DNA of 64,000 bases, from assembly GCF_000737595.1 (NCBI RefSeq), contig NZ_CP006271.1:558001-622000 (forward strand), read 5' to 3'. The translations under genes and the position numbers were made by a program. The stretch comes from Synechococcus sp. KORDI-52 (GTDB taxonomy: Bacteria; Cyanobacteriota; Cyanobacteriia; PCC-6307; Cyanobiaceae). Below the pieces are notes generated by a model. The model was not told the origin of the DNA. It ran no database searches and was given only the letters and a program-made list of their open reading frames with translations. Positions 49,507 through 58,629 of this stretch are shown here, piece by piece (the stretch's first letter is position 1; every line of letters begins with the position of its first letter).

Positions 49507-50040
49507 ATGGAGGAGCATTTCGACCGGTTGGATCGGTTCCGTGATCAGCGGGATCGCCGTCTCGACCAGTTCTTGGAAACTGGACGTCAACTTGTGGATG
49601 GAGTGTCCGGTCGTCGTCCTGGACAACGCCCCGGGCAGCGGCGCTCCGGTTTGGATCTCGATTCGGTGGGCCGCTGGGTTGGCGAAAAAGTGGAGTGGCT
49701 GCTGGAAGAGGACGACGACTGGCAGGAGCCTTGGCAAGAGGCTGGCCGTGGCCGCCCAGAGCCTGCGCGTTCGATGCGCTCTGCCCGGCGCCCCCTTGAG
49801 GCGATCTCCCGCCGTAGGCGACGCGGAGCCTCAGCTCAGGTTCCAGCGCCAACAGCCACGCCGACTGTGGCTCAGGAGTTCAATTCCGATCCAGGGGAGT
49901 GGCCGGAGGACGACAGCTTCCGGGTGCAGCGCTGGTCACGCTCGGGCCAGCCGGCAGCCCGTCCGGAGCCCGAAGCCGCCCCCAATCCAGCGGGCTATCG
50001 ACGGGCCTTGCCGCGGTCCAGCCGCCGCCGGGCCGATTAA
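49507..50040 (+). CDS. Conserved Arg-rich protein of unknown function
   Basis: The 177-residue protein starts MEEHFDRLDRFRDQRDRRLDQFLETGRQLV, a charged helix, and continues as a low-complexity, Arg/Pro/Ser-rich disordered chain with one hydrophobic-like stretch (GRWVGEKVEWLLEEDDDW). It may bind nucleic acid or a membrane surface. The ATG at 49507 stands 9 bases after the 31-residue ORF stop. It is convergent with and overlaps the next gene by 4 bases. Confidence 0.5.
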   Translation: MEEHFDRLDRFRDQRDRRLDQFLETGRQLVDGVSGRRPGQRPGQRRSGLDLDSVGRWVGEKVEWLLEEDDDWQEPWQEAGRGRPEPARSMRSARRPLEAISRRRRRGASAQVPAPTATPTVAQEFNSDPGEWPEDDSFRVQRWSRSGQPAARPEPEAAPNPAGYRRALPRSSRRRAD

Positions 50041-50474
50041 CGGCTGGCGTGAAGTGAGCGCGGGCTGACCCGGTAGCGGCAGCCTCGTTCAGCCAGCTGG
50101 TGGTTCACATCGTCGAGCAGCTCTCCGGGCATCTCTTCCGCCATCTGGTCGGCCGTGGCCGTGATGGAGGGAGATCCCACCTGGAGGGCTTCCAGCAGTT
50201 GGGTCCACTGCTCCACTTGGAGGCTGCGGCTCATGGGTTCATACCCCTTTTTTTCCAGCAGCTGGCTGCAGACGGAGCGGTTCCAGAGCACGGTGCGTCC
50301 CTGGCCATGGGGGCCGGTCTGCATGGCGGCATTGGCGTCGAGGGCGCTCTGGGTGGGGCGTCCGCGACGGTCACGCCAGCCTTGATGCTCAAGGGTTTTG
50401 CCGCAGTGAATTGCCGAAATGCCGTAGATCCGACCGAGGTCGGTGAGGCTGAGCCAGGAGGTGGTGGCAGCCAT
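50037..50474 (-). CDS. Conserved cyanobacterial protein of unknown function
   Basis: The 145-residue protein begins MAATTSWLSLTDLGRIYGISAIHCGKTLEHQGWRDRRGRPT, which resembles a winged-helix or phage-antirepressor-type DNA-recognition start. The C-terminal half carries an ESPSI-like low-complexity stretch and ends RYRVSPRSLHAS. The ATG at 50474 is preferred to 50516 because it begins the regular region. A role in gene control is only a guess. Confidence 0.5.
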   Translation of the reverse strand: MAATTSWLSLTDLGRIYGISAIHCGKTLEHQGWRDRRGRPTQSALDANAAMQTGPHGQGRTVLWNRSVCSQLLEKKGYEPMSRSLQVEQWTQLLEALQVGSPSITATADQMAEEMPGELLDDVNHQLAERGCRYRVSPRSLHASR

Positions 50475-50564
50475 GACACGGTGACCCGAAGTGCTCACAT
50501 CTTCCTGACAGCACAACTAAAGGCAAGTTGTCAAGAGCAAATCCCAACAAACCCGCAGGATTGT

Positions 50565-51101
50565 TCATGAATTTTGTTGAAATTCCTGGCGCAGCGTGGG
50601 CCCAAGCCAGGTTTCGAGTTGCGGGCTGAACACTTCGCGAATCACGGTGAGGGCCTTGCCCTGGCGGAAGAAGCGGTAGTGGCGGCTCCAGTAGGGGCCG
50701 CGATGGCCAAAGGTCTGGTCGAGCCACTCCCCTTCCACCAGCGCCAGGCCATCCACTTCGCGGAACAGCTCAGAACGCCCTTCAGTGAGGCTTTTCCAGA
50801 TCGGTTGGTTGCGGTCTCGCAAATGCCAATCCGCTTCGGCTTGGTTCCACCAGCTTTCGGCCCAGGCCAGCGGAGTACCGCCGCAGGTCAGCCACACCTG
50901 GCGGCGCAGCAGGGGGGCCATCAGTTCCTTCACTTCCTCGGGTGCCCCGGGATGGTCGACTGGGTCGGCCTCCATGGCGATCAGATCCACGGCCACCGGT
51001 GAACCGGTGAGCAGGCGCAGGTGGCGAGTCGGGCTGCCATCCCCCAGCAGCATCAGCCTCCAGGGGCCGGGGAGTTGGCGAGGCCCCTCCGCCGAGAGCA
51101 C
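50565..51101 (-). CDS. Chorismate lyase, cyanobacterial type (DUF98)
   Basis: The 178-residue protein resembles the cyanobacterial chorismate lyase family (PF01947): LPGPWRLMLLGDGSPTRHLRLLTG at the start, RRQVWLTCGG in the middle and GHRGPYWSRHYRFFRQGKALTVIREVFSP at the end. It makes 4-hydroxybenzoate for plastoquinone. The start is GTG 51101; upstream in-frame codons (ending WQAPTAA) also look protein-like, so the true start may be an unusual codon further on, overlapping the neighbouring gene. Confidence 0.75.
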   Translation of the reverse strand: MLSAEGPRQLPGPWRLMLLGDGSPTRHLRLLTGSPVAVDLIAMEADPVDHPGAPEEVKELMAPLLRRQVWLTCGGTPLAWAESWWNQAEADWHLRDRNQPIWKSLTEGRSELFREVDGLALVEGEWLDQTFGHRGPYWSRHYRFFRQGKALTVIREVFSPQLETWLGPTLRQEFQQNS

Positions 51102-51160
51102 CGCCGCGGTCGGGGCTTGCCAGAGCTGGCGCGGTGATGGATGAAGTTGCGGGTTTGGGT

Positions 51161-51772
51161 TCAGAAGAGCCCTCCCACCGAGAGGGTTTGGCTCAGGCCG
51201 TTGCGGCTGATCACGGCACCGCTGTCGGTGACGGCGGTGAGGGTCCAGCCGCTGCTGCCGATGGCATCGCCGATGCCGGCGGACACCGATCCCTGCCCCA
51301 GCTGAAAGATGGCTGAGCTGGTTCCACCGGGGCCCTGCACAATGCCGTTGAGTTTAGGAGTGCTCTCGATTGGAGCCGGGGTTTGATCGCTGGTTTGGGA
51401 CTCAACTGGCAACGGCTGCTGGATTGGCAGGGTCAGGGGCTCCAGGCTCTGGATCGCCACTGCAGCGTCCACAGGTGTCGCCCTTTCTTTGGAGCGGGCC
51501 TCCTGGGCCGTGAGTTGGTCGCGCAGCCGTTCGATCAGGGCAACGTTTTGCTGTCGTTCCAGGTCCAGGCGAGAGCGTTGCAGGCTGTTCACCACCCATC
51601 CGCTGCAGATCACCCCGGCGAGGGCGACGCCACTCATGAGTGGCAGCAGCCAGGGGGCGGCAGAGCGACGGTCCGGGACCGCCGCGGCTGGCTCATGCAC
51701 ATCAACATCCACTGGCACCAGGTGTGGCTGGGCGGGGGGCGTGGCCGTCTCACGCTCAAACACCTGGTCCAT
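51161..51772 (-). CDS. Membrane-anchored protein with PilP/GspC-like C-terminal domain
   Basis: The 203-residue protein from ATG 51772 has one transmembrane segment (WLLPLMSGVALAGVICSGWVVNSL), a coiled-coil-like stretch (RSRLDLERQQNVALIERLRDQLTAQEA), a Pro/Thr-rich linker and a short beta domain (SSGWTLTAVTDSGAVISRNGLSQTLSVGG) like the homology regions of type IV pilus PilP or secretion GspC. No pilus genes adjoin, so function is uncertain. An upstream start at 51838 is possible. Confidence 0.55.
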   Translation of the reverse strand: MDQVFERETATPPAQPHLVPVDVDVHEPAAAVPDRRSAAPWLLPLMSGVALAGVICSGWVVNSLQRSRLDLERQQNVALIERLRDQLTAQEARSKERATPVDAAVAIQSLEPLTLPIQQPLPVESQTSDQTPAPIESTPKLNGIVQGPGGTSSAIFQLGQGSVSAGIGDAIGSSGWTLTAVTDSGAVISRNGLSQTLSVGGLF

Positions 51773-51854
51773 CACCTGCTCGGCACGCAGATTCCAGTAA
51801 GCATGTGAGGTGGGAACCCGGGCTGACACTGCAGGCACTTACAGGGCACCAAAG

Positions 51855-53786
51855 TTATCGAGCTTCTGCGGTCGGGGCGAGGGGTTGGTGTTGCCTGTTC
51901 TGCAGTTCCAGCCACATCAGCAGGGCTGTGATGTCGGCCTTGCTGACGCCGGGGATTCGGCTGGCCTGACCCAGGGTGGTGGGTTGAATCGCCGTGAGCT
52001 TTTCGCGGGCTTCGTTCGAGAGGGTGCCGATATCCGTGTAGTTCAGATTGTCAGGCAGCTTTCGCTGGCTCTGGCGTTTCACTTGATCGATCTGCTGTTG
52101 CTGTCGCTGTAGATAGCCGCTGTATTTGATGTCGATCTCAGCCCCTTCGCGCACCGGTAGAGCCAGGTCGGCATCGGCCAGGCCATGGCGCACCAAATCG
52201 GCGGCGTGCATGCCCGGTCGGCGCAGAAGGTCGGCCAACGTGATGGAGCCCTTGATCGCTGCACCGGTTTCCTGCTCCACCGCCGGAGCCACCGGATCGC
52301 TCACCTTGAGCCGCACAGTTTCCAGCCGTTGCTTTTCGCTCTCCAGGGCTTGGAGTTTGTCTTCGAACAGCTGCCAGCGGCGGTCATCAATCAGGCCGAG
52401 CTCACGGCCCAGGGGCGTCAGCCGGCGGTCGGCGTTGTCACCTCGCAGGATCAGACGGTATTCGCTGCGGCTGGTGAGCACGCGGTAGGGCTCGCGCAGG
52501 TCTTTACTCACAAGATCGTCGATCATCGTGCCGATGTAGCTGCCTTCGCGGGGGAAGTACACCGGCTCCTGGCCGCCGACCATGCGAGCGGCGTTGACGC
52601 CGGCCACCAGGCCCTGGGCGGCAGCTTCCTCGTAGCCTGTGGTGCCATTGAGCTGGCCGGCGCTGAACAAACCGCGCACCAGCTTGGTTTCCAGGGATGG
52701 CTTGAGCTGGGTGGCGGGCAGGTAGTCGTAATCCACCGAATAGGCCGGCCGCAGCATCACCGCTTGCTTCAGGCCCGGCAAGCTGCGCAGCAGTTGCAGT
52801 TGGATCGGTTCCGGCAGGCCGGTGGAGAAACCCTGCACATAGATCTCCGGCGTGTCACGCCCCTCCGGCTCCAGGAAGATCTGGTGACTGTCCTTGTCTG
52901 CGAAGCGAACGATCTTGTCTTCGATGGAGGGGCAGTAGCGGGGCCCTTTGCTGTCGATCACACCGCCGTAGATGGCGGTGAGGTGCAGGTTGTCGCGAAT
53001 CAGCTGATGGGTTTCGGCTGTGGTGCGGGTGATGTGGCAGCTCATCTGCTCACCGCTCACCCATGCAGCCGGGTCAAAGGAGAAGAAGCGGTCCGCCGCA
53101 TCGCTGGGCTGCTCCTCCAGTTGATCGAGGGCGATGCTGCGGCGGTCCACCCGGGCAGGGGTGCCGGTTTTGAGCCTGTCGGTCTGGAAGCCGAGGTGCT
53201 GCAGCGCTTCGGTGAGGCCTTCGGCGGCCTGTTCGCCAGCGCGGCCAGCGGCCATCGATTGATGCCCCACCCAGATGCGGCCTCCAAGGAAGGTGCCGGC
53301 GGTGAGGATCACAGCGTCAGCGCCATAGACGCTGCCGAAATAGGTGCGGATTCCGCTGATGCGTTGCTGATCGCCTTCACCGCTGGTTTCCAGCCCGGTC
53401 ACCATGGCTTCGCGCAGGGCGAGGTTGGGGGTGTGCTGGAGCAGTTGCAGCATCTGCCTGGAATACAACCGCTTGTCGGTTTGGGCGCGCAGGGCCCAGA
53501 CGGCCGGGCCGCGGCTGGCGTTGAGGATGCGCTTCTGGATGGCGGTGGCATCGGCCAGGCGTCCGATCACGCCACCGAGGGCATCCACTTCATGGACGAG
53601 CTGGCTTTTGGCCGGGCCGCCGACGGCAGGGTTGCAGGGCTGCCAGGCGATTCGATCGAGATTGAGGCTGAACAAGGCGGTGTTGAGTCCCAGCCTTGCG
53701 GCAGTGATCGCCGCTTCACAACCGGCGTGGCCGCCGCCGACCACGATCACGTCGAAGGATTCGGTGGGGGCTGCGGAGAAGCTCAT
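51855..53786 (-). CDS. mnmG: tRNA uridine 5-carboxymethylaminomethyl modification enzyme
   Basis: The 643-residue protein opens with the FAD-binding [12 protein letters not shown] and has the GidA signature [17 protein letters not shown], the FAD-site segment [28 protein letters not shown] and a helical C-terminal domain. With MnmE it installs the cmnm5 group on wobble uridine 34. The length is standard. ATG 53786 starts the conserved domain after about 15 residues. It lies between the PilP-like gene and dnaB. Confidence 0.96.
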   Translation of the reverse strand: MSFSAAPTESFDVIVVGGGHAGCEAAITAARLGLNTALFSLNLDRIAWQPCNPAVGGPAKSQLVHEVDALGGVIGRLADATAIQKRILNASRGPAVWALRAQTDKRLYSRQMLQLLQHTPNLALREAMVTGLETSGEGDQQRISGIRTYFGSVYGADAVILTAGTFLGGRIWVGHQSMAAGRAGEQAAEGLTEALQHLGFQTDRLKTGTPARVDRRSIALDQLEEQPSDAADRFFSFDPAAWVSGEQMSCHITRTTAETHQLIRDNLHLTAIYGGVIDSKGPRYCPSIEDKIVRFADKDSHQIFLEPEGRDTPEIYVQGFSTGLPEPIQLQLLRSLPGLKQAVMLRPAYSVDYDYLPATQLKPSLETKLVRGLFSAGQLNGTTGYEEAAAQGLVAGVNAARMVGGQEPVYFPREGSYIGTMIDDLVSKDLREPYRVLTSRSEYRLILRGDNADRRLTPLGRELGLIDDRRWQLFEDKLQALESEKQRLETVRLKVSDPVAPAVEQETGAAIKGSITLADLLRRPGMHAADLVRHGLADADLALPVREGAEIDIKYSGYLQRQQQQIDQVKRQSQRKLPDNLNYTDIGTLSNEAREKLTAIQPTTLGQASRIPGVSKADITALLMWLELQNRQHQPLAPTAEAR

Positions 53787-53807
53787 GGCTTCATTATCTG
53801 AGTTGGT

Positions 53808-55214
53808 TCAGGCCGCCAGGTTGCGGAAGCGGGTGAACTGGGGCTCGAACAGCAGCTTCACCGTGCCCACAGGGCCGTTGCGGTGCTTGGTCACGATCAC
53901 TTCGGTGATGCCGCGGTCGGGGGTTTCCGGGTTGTAGTACTCATCGCGGTAGATCATCAACACCAGATCGGCGTCCTGTTCGATCGAGCCCGATTCCCGC
54001 AGGTCGCTCAGCATGGGGCGCTTGTTGGTGCGTGCTTCCACGCCGCGGCTCAACTGCGAAAGGGCAATCACCGGCACGTTCAGTTCCCGGGCCATCTGCT
54101 TCAGGCCCCGGGTGATGCGCGACAACTCCTGCACGCGATTGTCGGAGCCCGAGCCTTCCATCAACTGCAGATAGTCGATCATCACCAACCCCAGCTCCTT
54201 GCCCTGTTCCGCCATCAGCCGACGGCACAGTGAGCGCATCTCCAGCACGCCGGAGTTGGGTTTGTCGTCAATGAAGATCGGCAGTTGCCCCAGGCTGTTG
54301 ATGCCCTGGCCCAGCAGCGGCCATTCCTCCTGTTGCAAACGTCCAGTGCGCAGCCGCCCCGCTTCAATGCCCACCTCCATCGAGAGCAGGCGGTAGGTGA
54401 GCTGTTCTTTGCTCATCTCCAGGGAGAACAGGCACACCGGCAGGTCGTGCAGCTGCGCCACGTTCTTGGCCAGGTTCAGCACGATCGAGGTTTTGCCCAT
54501 GGCCGGCCGGCCGGCCACGATGATCAGGTCGCTGCGTTGCAGACCCTGGGTCATCGCATCCAGGTCGTAGAAGTTCACGGGGATGCCGGCCACCGAGGTG
54601 CCCAGCGAGCGACTTTCGATCTCCTCAAATGTCTGGGTGAGGATCTCGGCCGTGGGGGTGAGGCCTTTGGAGGGTTTCTCCTGGCTGATGGCAAAGATCT
54701 TCTGTTCCGCCTGGTCCAGCACCTGCTCCATGGGCAGGGTCTGGTCAAAGCCCAGCTGGATCACTTCGTTGCCGGAGCGGATCAGCTGGCGTCGGAGGAA
54801 CTTGTCCATCACCAGTCTGGCCACCTGCTCGATTGAGGCGGTGGACGGAACCCGCTCCACCAGCTCCACCAATCGGCTGTTGCCTCCCACCTTCTCCAAG
54901 GCGCCGGTGTCGGCCAGCCAGGCGCTCATGGCGGTGAGATCCGTCGGTTTGCCCTGACCATGCAGCATCAGGGCGGTGCGGAAGATCTCCCGGTGGGCGT
55001 TCAGATAAAACGCTTCCGGCTGCAGAACATCGGCGACACGACCGATAGCATCGGGATCCAAAAGAATGCCACCCAGGACAGCTTCCTCGGCCTCCAGGTT
55101 CTGGGGCGGAAGCGAATCAGGCAGAGCCTCGAAATTGGGCTCGTCATCTCGACGGCCTTTGCCAAATCCACGGCGTCCCCCATCGTTGTTCTCTGGCAGG
55201 GGGACGCTCACCAT
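53808..55214 (-). CDS. dnaB: Replicative DNA helicase DnaB
   Basis: The 468-residue protein has the N-terminal helical domain (PPQNLEAEEAVLGGIL), Walker A GRPAMGKTSIVLNLA, motif H2 VMIDYLQLME and the C-terminal RecA fold with SDLRESGSIEQDADLVLMIYRDEYY. No intein is present; length is normal for DnaB. The hexamer unwinds DNA at the replication fork. It is 71 bases downstream of rplI on the same strand. Confidence 0.97.
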   Translation of the reverse strand: MVSVPLPENNDGGRRGFGKGRRDDEPNFEALPDSLPPQNLEAEEAVLGGILLDPDAIGRVADVLQPEAFYLNAHREIFRTALMLHGQGKPTDLTAMSAWLADTGALEKVGGNSRLVELVERVPSTASIEQVARLVMDKFLRRQLIRSGNEVIQLGFDQTLPMEQVLDQAEQKIFAISQEKPSKGLTPTAEILTQTFEEIESRSLGTSVAGIPVNFYDLDAMTQGLQRSDLIIVAGRPAMGKTSIVLNLAKNVAQLHDLPVCLFSLEMSKEQLTYRLLSMEVGIEAGRLRTGRLQQEEWPLLGQGINSLGQLPIFIDDKPNSGVLEMRSLCRRLMAEQGKELGLVMIDYLQLMEGSGSDNRVQELSRITRGLKQMARELNVPVIALSQLSRGVEARTNKRPMLSDLRESGSIEQDADLVLMIYRDEYYNPETPDRGITEVIVTKHRNGPVGTVKLLFEPQFTRFRNLAA

Positions 55215-55285
55215 GGCGGCAGGGCGCGAAGCAAAGGGATCACACTCTGGCTCGGATGAGCCATTTGAGTGTCATTTGACAGGGA

Positions 55286-55744
55286 TCAGTAGCTGACCAC
55301 TTCCAGGTTGATTTCAGCGGTAACTTCGCTGTGCAGCTTGACCGAAACGGTGTATTTGCCGGTGCGGTGGATTTCAGGCACCACGATGTCGCGGCGATCG
55401 ATGTCCTTCTTGGTGGCTGCTTCGATGGCCTCGGCCACATCACCATTCGTCACGGTCCCGAACAGCACGTTGTCTTCACCGGTCTGCTTCTTCACGGTGA
55501 AGCGTCCAATGGTGGAGAGAGCTGTTTTGAAGTCAAGGGCTTGCTGTTTCAGCGCTGCCTGGCGTTCAGCTTCCTTGGCCCGGCGGTGCTCAACCTGCTT
55601 CATCACCGCAGGGGTGAGGGGCACAGCCTTGCCGAAGGGTAGGAGGAAATTACGGGCGTAACCCGGAGCCACCTCCACCAGGTCGCCGTCCTTGCCGAGG
55701 CTGAGGACGTCCTCATTCAGTACGACTTGTACACGCTTAGGCAT
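55286..55744 (-). CDS. rplI: Ribosomal protein L9
   Basis: The 152-residue protein begins with the L9 N-terminal domain ([36 protein letters not shown]), then the long connecting helix and the C-terminal domain ([21 protein letters not shown]). It binds 23S rRNA at the L1 stalk. ATG 55744 is the family start. rplI-dnaB order is common in bacteria. Confidence 0.97.
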   Translation of the reverse strand: MPKRVQVVLNEDVLSLGKDGDLVEVAPGYARNFLLPFGKAVPLTPAVMKQVEHRRAKEAERQAALKQQALDFKTALSTIGRFTVKKQTGEDNVLFGTVTNGDVAEAIEAATKKDIDRRDIVVPEIHRTGKYTVSVKLHSEVTAEINLEVVSY

Positions 55745-55780
55745 GGGACCGGAACGAAGGTTGGAGACGGGTGCGATCGA

Positions 55781-55796
55781 CCACGTTACGACGTGG
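55781..55796. repeat. Perfect palindrome between desaturase and rplI genes
   Basis: CCACGT (55781-55786) and ACGTGG (55791-55796) flank a TACG tetraloop. The site is 27 bases downstream of the desaturase stop and about 37 bases upstream of the rplI start. It might be a transcript-end hairpin of the desaturase or an operator for rplI; neither is proven. Confidence 0.35.
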
Positions 55797-55822
55797 CCTG
55801 TTGTCGAAGCTTGTCTGGAGCC

Positions 55823-56734
55823 TCAGGAGGCGCCGGGGACGTAGCGGGCTGTGCGGATTCGGCTGGCCAGTCCAAGGCGCTTGAGCAGTCGCACATGTTG
55901 CCAGGTGAGATCGAATTCAAACCAGCGCAGTCCATGGCGGGCACTTGCCGGATGGGCGTGGTGATTGTTGTGCCAGCCTTCTCCGAACGAAAGCAGCGCC
56001 ACCCACCAACAGTTACGGGACAGATCCGGGCAGTCGAAATTTCGGTAGCCGAAGGCGTGGGTGGCTGAATTGACCAGCCAGGTCACGTGGTACACGACCA
56101 CAAGGCGAAGAGGGATGGCCCACAGCACAAGTCCAAGGCCACCACCGTGGACCTGAGCAGCTTCACCGAACCAGTAAAGCCCCAACCCGAGGGGGATTTG
56201 CAGAAGCAGGAACCACCGGTCAAGCCAGCGATAAAAAGGATCGCACTGCAGGTCACCGGCGTAGCGGTCGAGTTCCTTCAGGGCAGGGATGTCATGCAGC
56301 ATCCATTCGCTGTGACTCCACCACAAACCTCGACCAGCGTCGTGGTGATCAATCGGCTGGTCGGAAAAACGATGGTGATGGCGGTGGAGTCCGACCCATT
56401 CGATCGGACCGCTCTGGCAGGCCAGGGTGCCCATCAGCACCAGGATGCGCTCAACCCACACCGGCACCACCAGGCTTCGGTGCGCCACCAGACGGTGCAG
56501 GCCCAGGGTGACGCCTAGCACCGTCATCCAATAGAGAACGCCGAAGGCCACAACGCCCTGCCAGCTCCAGAAGCGCGGCAGCAGCGCCACAGTGGCGAGC
56601 ACGTGCATCACCAGCATGAAACTGGTGGTTCCCATTTTGAGTTTGCGCTGACGCGCTGGCAGGGGGTCGCGCGGTGCCATCACCGCGGCCCGCTGCCGAA
56701 GCTCACGGGTATCAGCTGTTTGCGAGGAAACCAA
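55823..56734 (-). CDS. desC: Acyl-lipid desaturase, probably Delta9 type
   Basis: The 303-residue protein has the three histidine boxes of membrane desaturases: HRLVAH, HRHHHRFSD and HNNHH, with intervening membrane helices. It puts a double bond into thylakoid-lipid acyl chains; the spacing fits the Delta9 (DesC) class. I set the start at TTG 56734 because AGGAGA lies 6 bases upstream. A longer frame to 56899 has no such support, and an internal ATG would cut off the first residues. Confidence 0.82.
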   Translation of the reverse strand: MVSSQTADTRELRQRAAVMAPRDPLPARQRKLKMGTTSFMLVMHVLATVALLPRFWSWQGVVAFGVLYWMTVLGVTLGLHRLVAHRSLVVPVWVERILVLMGTLACQSGPIEWVGLHRHHHRFSDQPIDHHDAGRGLWWSHSEWMLHDIPALKELDRYAGDLQCDPFYRWLDRWFLLLQIPLGLGLYWFGEAAQVHGGGLGLVLWAIPLRLVVVYHVTWLVNSATHAFGYRNFDCPDLSRNCWWVALLSFGEGWHNNHHAHPASARHGLRWFEFDLTWQHVRLLKRLGLASRIRTARYVPGAS

Positions 56735-56881
56735 ACGGATTCTCCTGGGTTTGACAAGGCCGCTCAGACAGGAAAACCAGGGAGCGGATGGTGCCGTTAG
56801 TGACAGAAATCTAAAGGAGTTGCCGCATCGCAGCGGCTTCCCAGGTTTTGAATGCTGGTGTTGGCCAGGGTTTAGGACGGC

Positions 56882-58174
56882 ATGACATCCGTCAGACAAG
56901 TGGTGGTCAGTGCGTTCGCAGATGATCTGATCGACGCGGTAGCGCTGAATCAGGCAGATCTCGCTTCAGCGAGGACGGCGGCGGTGGGGCAACGCTTGCA
57001 ACGCGTGTTGGAGGCCCTGGCGGCGGAGCGCGTCGGAACCCAGCACTTTGCCTCGCTCACTGGCTACGGCCACGGGGATCAGGGGCGTGAGGTGGTGGAT
57101 CGGGTGTTTGCCCGGGTGCTGGGGGCCGAAGCTGCGGCGGTGCGCCTGCAATTTGTCAGCGGCACCCATGCCATTGCCGCAGCGCTGTTCGGGGTGCTGC
57201 GGCCCGGTGATCGTTTGTTGTCCATCACCGGACGTCCCTACGACACCCTCGAGGAGGTGATCGGTCTCCGTGGAAGGGGCCAGGGCTCCCTGGCGGAGTT
57301 TGGGGTTGCCTACGACGAAATTGACCTGCAGCCGGACGGGTTGGTGGACGTGGTGGCGTTGAGCCAGGCCCTGGAGCAACCCTGCCGGATGGTGCTGATC
57401 CAGCGAAGTTGTGGCTACAGCTGGCGTCCATCGGTCATGATCGATCAGATCGCGGAGCTGTGTGAGCGCATCCATGCTTGCCAGCCTGACTGTGTTGTCT
57501 TCGTGGACAACTGCTACGGCGAGTTGGTGCAGGATCAGGAGCCGACGGCCGTCGGGGCGGATCTCATCGCTGGATCCTTGATCAAGAACCTTGGCGGCAC
57601 CATCGCCCCCACCGGTGGTTACATCGCCGGCCGCAGGGATCTGGTGGAGCAGGCCTGCTGCCGGCTTACAGCCCCGGGGATCGGTAGTAAGGGCGGCACG
57701 GGATTTGATCTGCAGCGATTGGTGCTGCAGGGGCTGTTTCTGGCACCGCAGATGGTGTCGGAGGCCTTGATCGGCGCGGATCTGGTGGCAGGGGTGTTTG
57801 AGCGGCTGGGCTTCCCCGTGAATCCAGTGCCCGGGGCCGTACGCAGCGATTTGATTCAGGCGGTACAGCTGGGCAGTCCGGACGCCCTCAAAGTGGTGTG
57901 CCGTGCTTTCCAGGCGATGTCACCGATCGGGGCCTACCTCGATCCGGTGCCTGCCTCGATGCCCGGCTATGCCTCGGATCTGGTGATGGCCGGGGGAACG
58001 TTCATCGACGGCTCGACAAGTGAATTTTCGGCCGATGCGCCGCTGAGGGACCCGTTCAACCTTTATGTGCAGGGAGGCACCCATCGATCCCACATCCGCT
58101 TGGCCCTGTGCCGTGCGTTGTGTGACCTGGACGCGGCAGGACTGATCAATCTCCCGCAAACTGGTACAACCTGA
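56882..58174 (+). CDS. PLP-dependent enzyme, PF06838 (methionine gamma-lyase/aluminium resistance) family
   Basis: The 430-residue protein is a fold-type I PLP enzyme: GYGHGDQGREVVDRVFARVLGAE at the N-terminus, the PLP lysine in GSLIKNLGGTIAPTGGYIAGR and the SGTH block near residue 95. It is often annotated as a methionine gamma-lyase or aluminium-resistance protein. True reaction unknown; cysteine/methionine metabolism is plausible. It precedes gcvH by 10 bases. ATG 56882 is taken as the start. Confidence 0.8.
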   Translation: MTSVRQVVVSAFADDLIDAVALNQADLASARTAAVGQRLQRVLEALAAERVGTQHFASLTGYGHGDQGREVVDRVFARVLGAEAAAVRLQFVSGTHAIAAALFGVLRPGDRLLSITGRPYDTLEEVIGLRGRGQGSLAEFGVAYDEIDLQPDGLVDVVALSQALEQPCRMVLIQRSCGYSWRPSVMIDQIAELCERIHACQPDCVVFVDNCYGELVQDQEPTAVGADLIAGSLIKNLGGTIAPTGGYIAGRRDLVEQACCRLTAPGIGSKGGTGFDLQRLVLQGLFLAPQMVSEALIGADLVAGVFERLGFPVNPVPGAVRSDLIQAVQLGSPDALKVVCRAFQAMSPIGAYLDPVPASMPGYASDLVMAGGTFIDGSTSEFSADAPLRDPFNLYVQGGTHRSHIRLALCRALCDLDAAGLINLPQTGTT

Positions 58175-58184
58175 AATTGTGTCG

Positions 58185-58574
58185 ATGGCGTTCGCGTTCC
58201 CCGACTCTTTTCGCTTCGCCGACAGCCACGAGTACGCCAATGCTGATGGTGAGCTGGTGCGGGTTGGCATCAGTGCTTTCGCCGTTGATCAGCTGGGCGA
58301 CATTGTCTTCGTGGACCTGCCGGAGGTGGGCACCAGCCTGGCGAAGGGCACCAGCTTTGGATCGGTGGAATCGGTGAAGGCTGTCGAAGATATGTACGCG
58401 CCCATGGCTGGCGAGGTGGTGCAACGCAATGAGGCAGTGCTGGCCAGTCCGGAGGAGCTTCAGAACGACCCCCATGGCGAGGGCTGGCTGCTGGTGCTGC
58501 GTCCAACGGATCTCTCCGAGCTCGACAGCCTGATGACCGCGGAGGCCTACGGCGCCAAGGTCAACGCCGGCTGA
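58185..58574 (+). CDS. gcvH: Glycine cleavage system H protein
   Basis: The 129-residue protein carries the lipoyl-lysine K65 in [14 protein letters not shown], and the early [20 protein letters not shown] pattern of H proteins. It shuttles the aminomethyl group between P, T and L proteins. ATG 58185 is preferred to the GTG at 58179, though either is possible. It lies 10 bases after the PLP-enzyme gene and 55 bases before gcvP. Confidence 0.96.
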   Translation: MAFAFPDSFRFADSHEYANADGELVRVGISAFAVDQLGDIVFVDLPEVGTSLAKGTSFGSVESVKAVEDMYAPMAGEVVQRNEAVLASPEELQNDPHGEGWLLVLRPTDLSELDSLMTAEAYGAKVNAG

Positions 58575-58629
58575 CATCAATGGCGGGGCGCCGCTCTTAC
58601 CATCGTTTGGCGGGCTGCTGCTTCAAACG

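Noticed and set aside
52185-53801. 538-codon ORF antisense to mnmG
   Set aside because: Shadow of mnmG.
53808-55214. Intein in DnaB
   Set aside because: The protein is 468 residues with unbroken Walker A and H2 motifs, the normal size.
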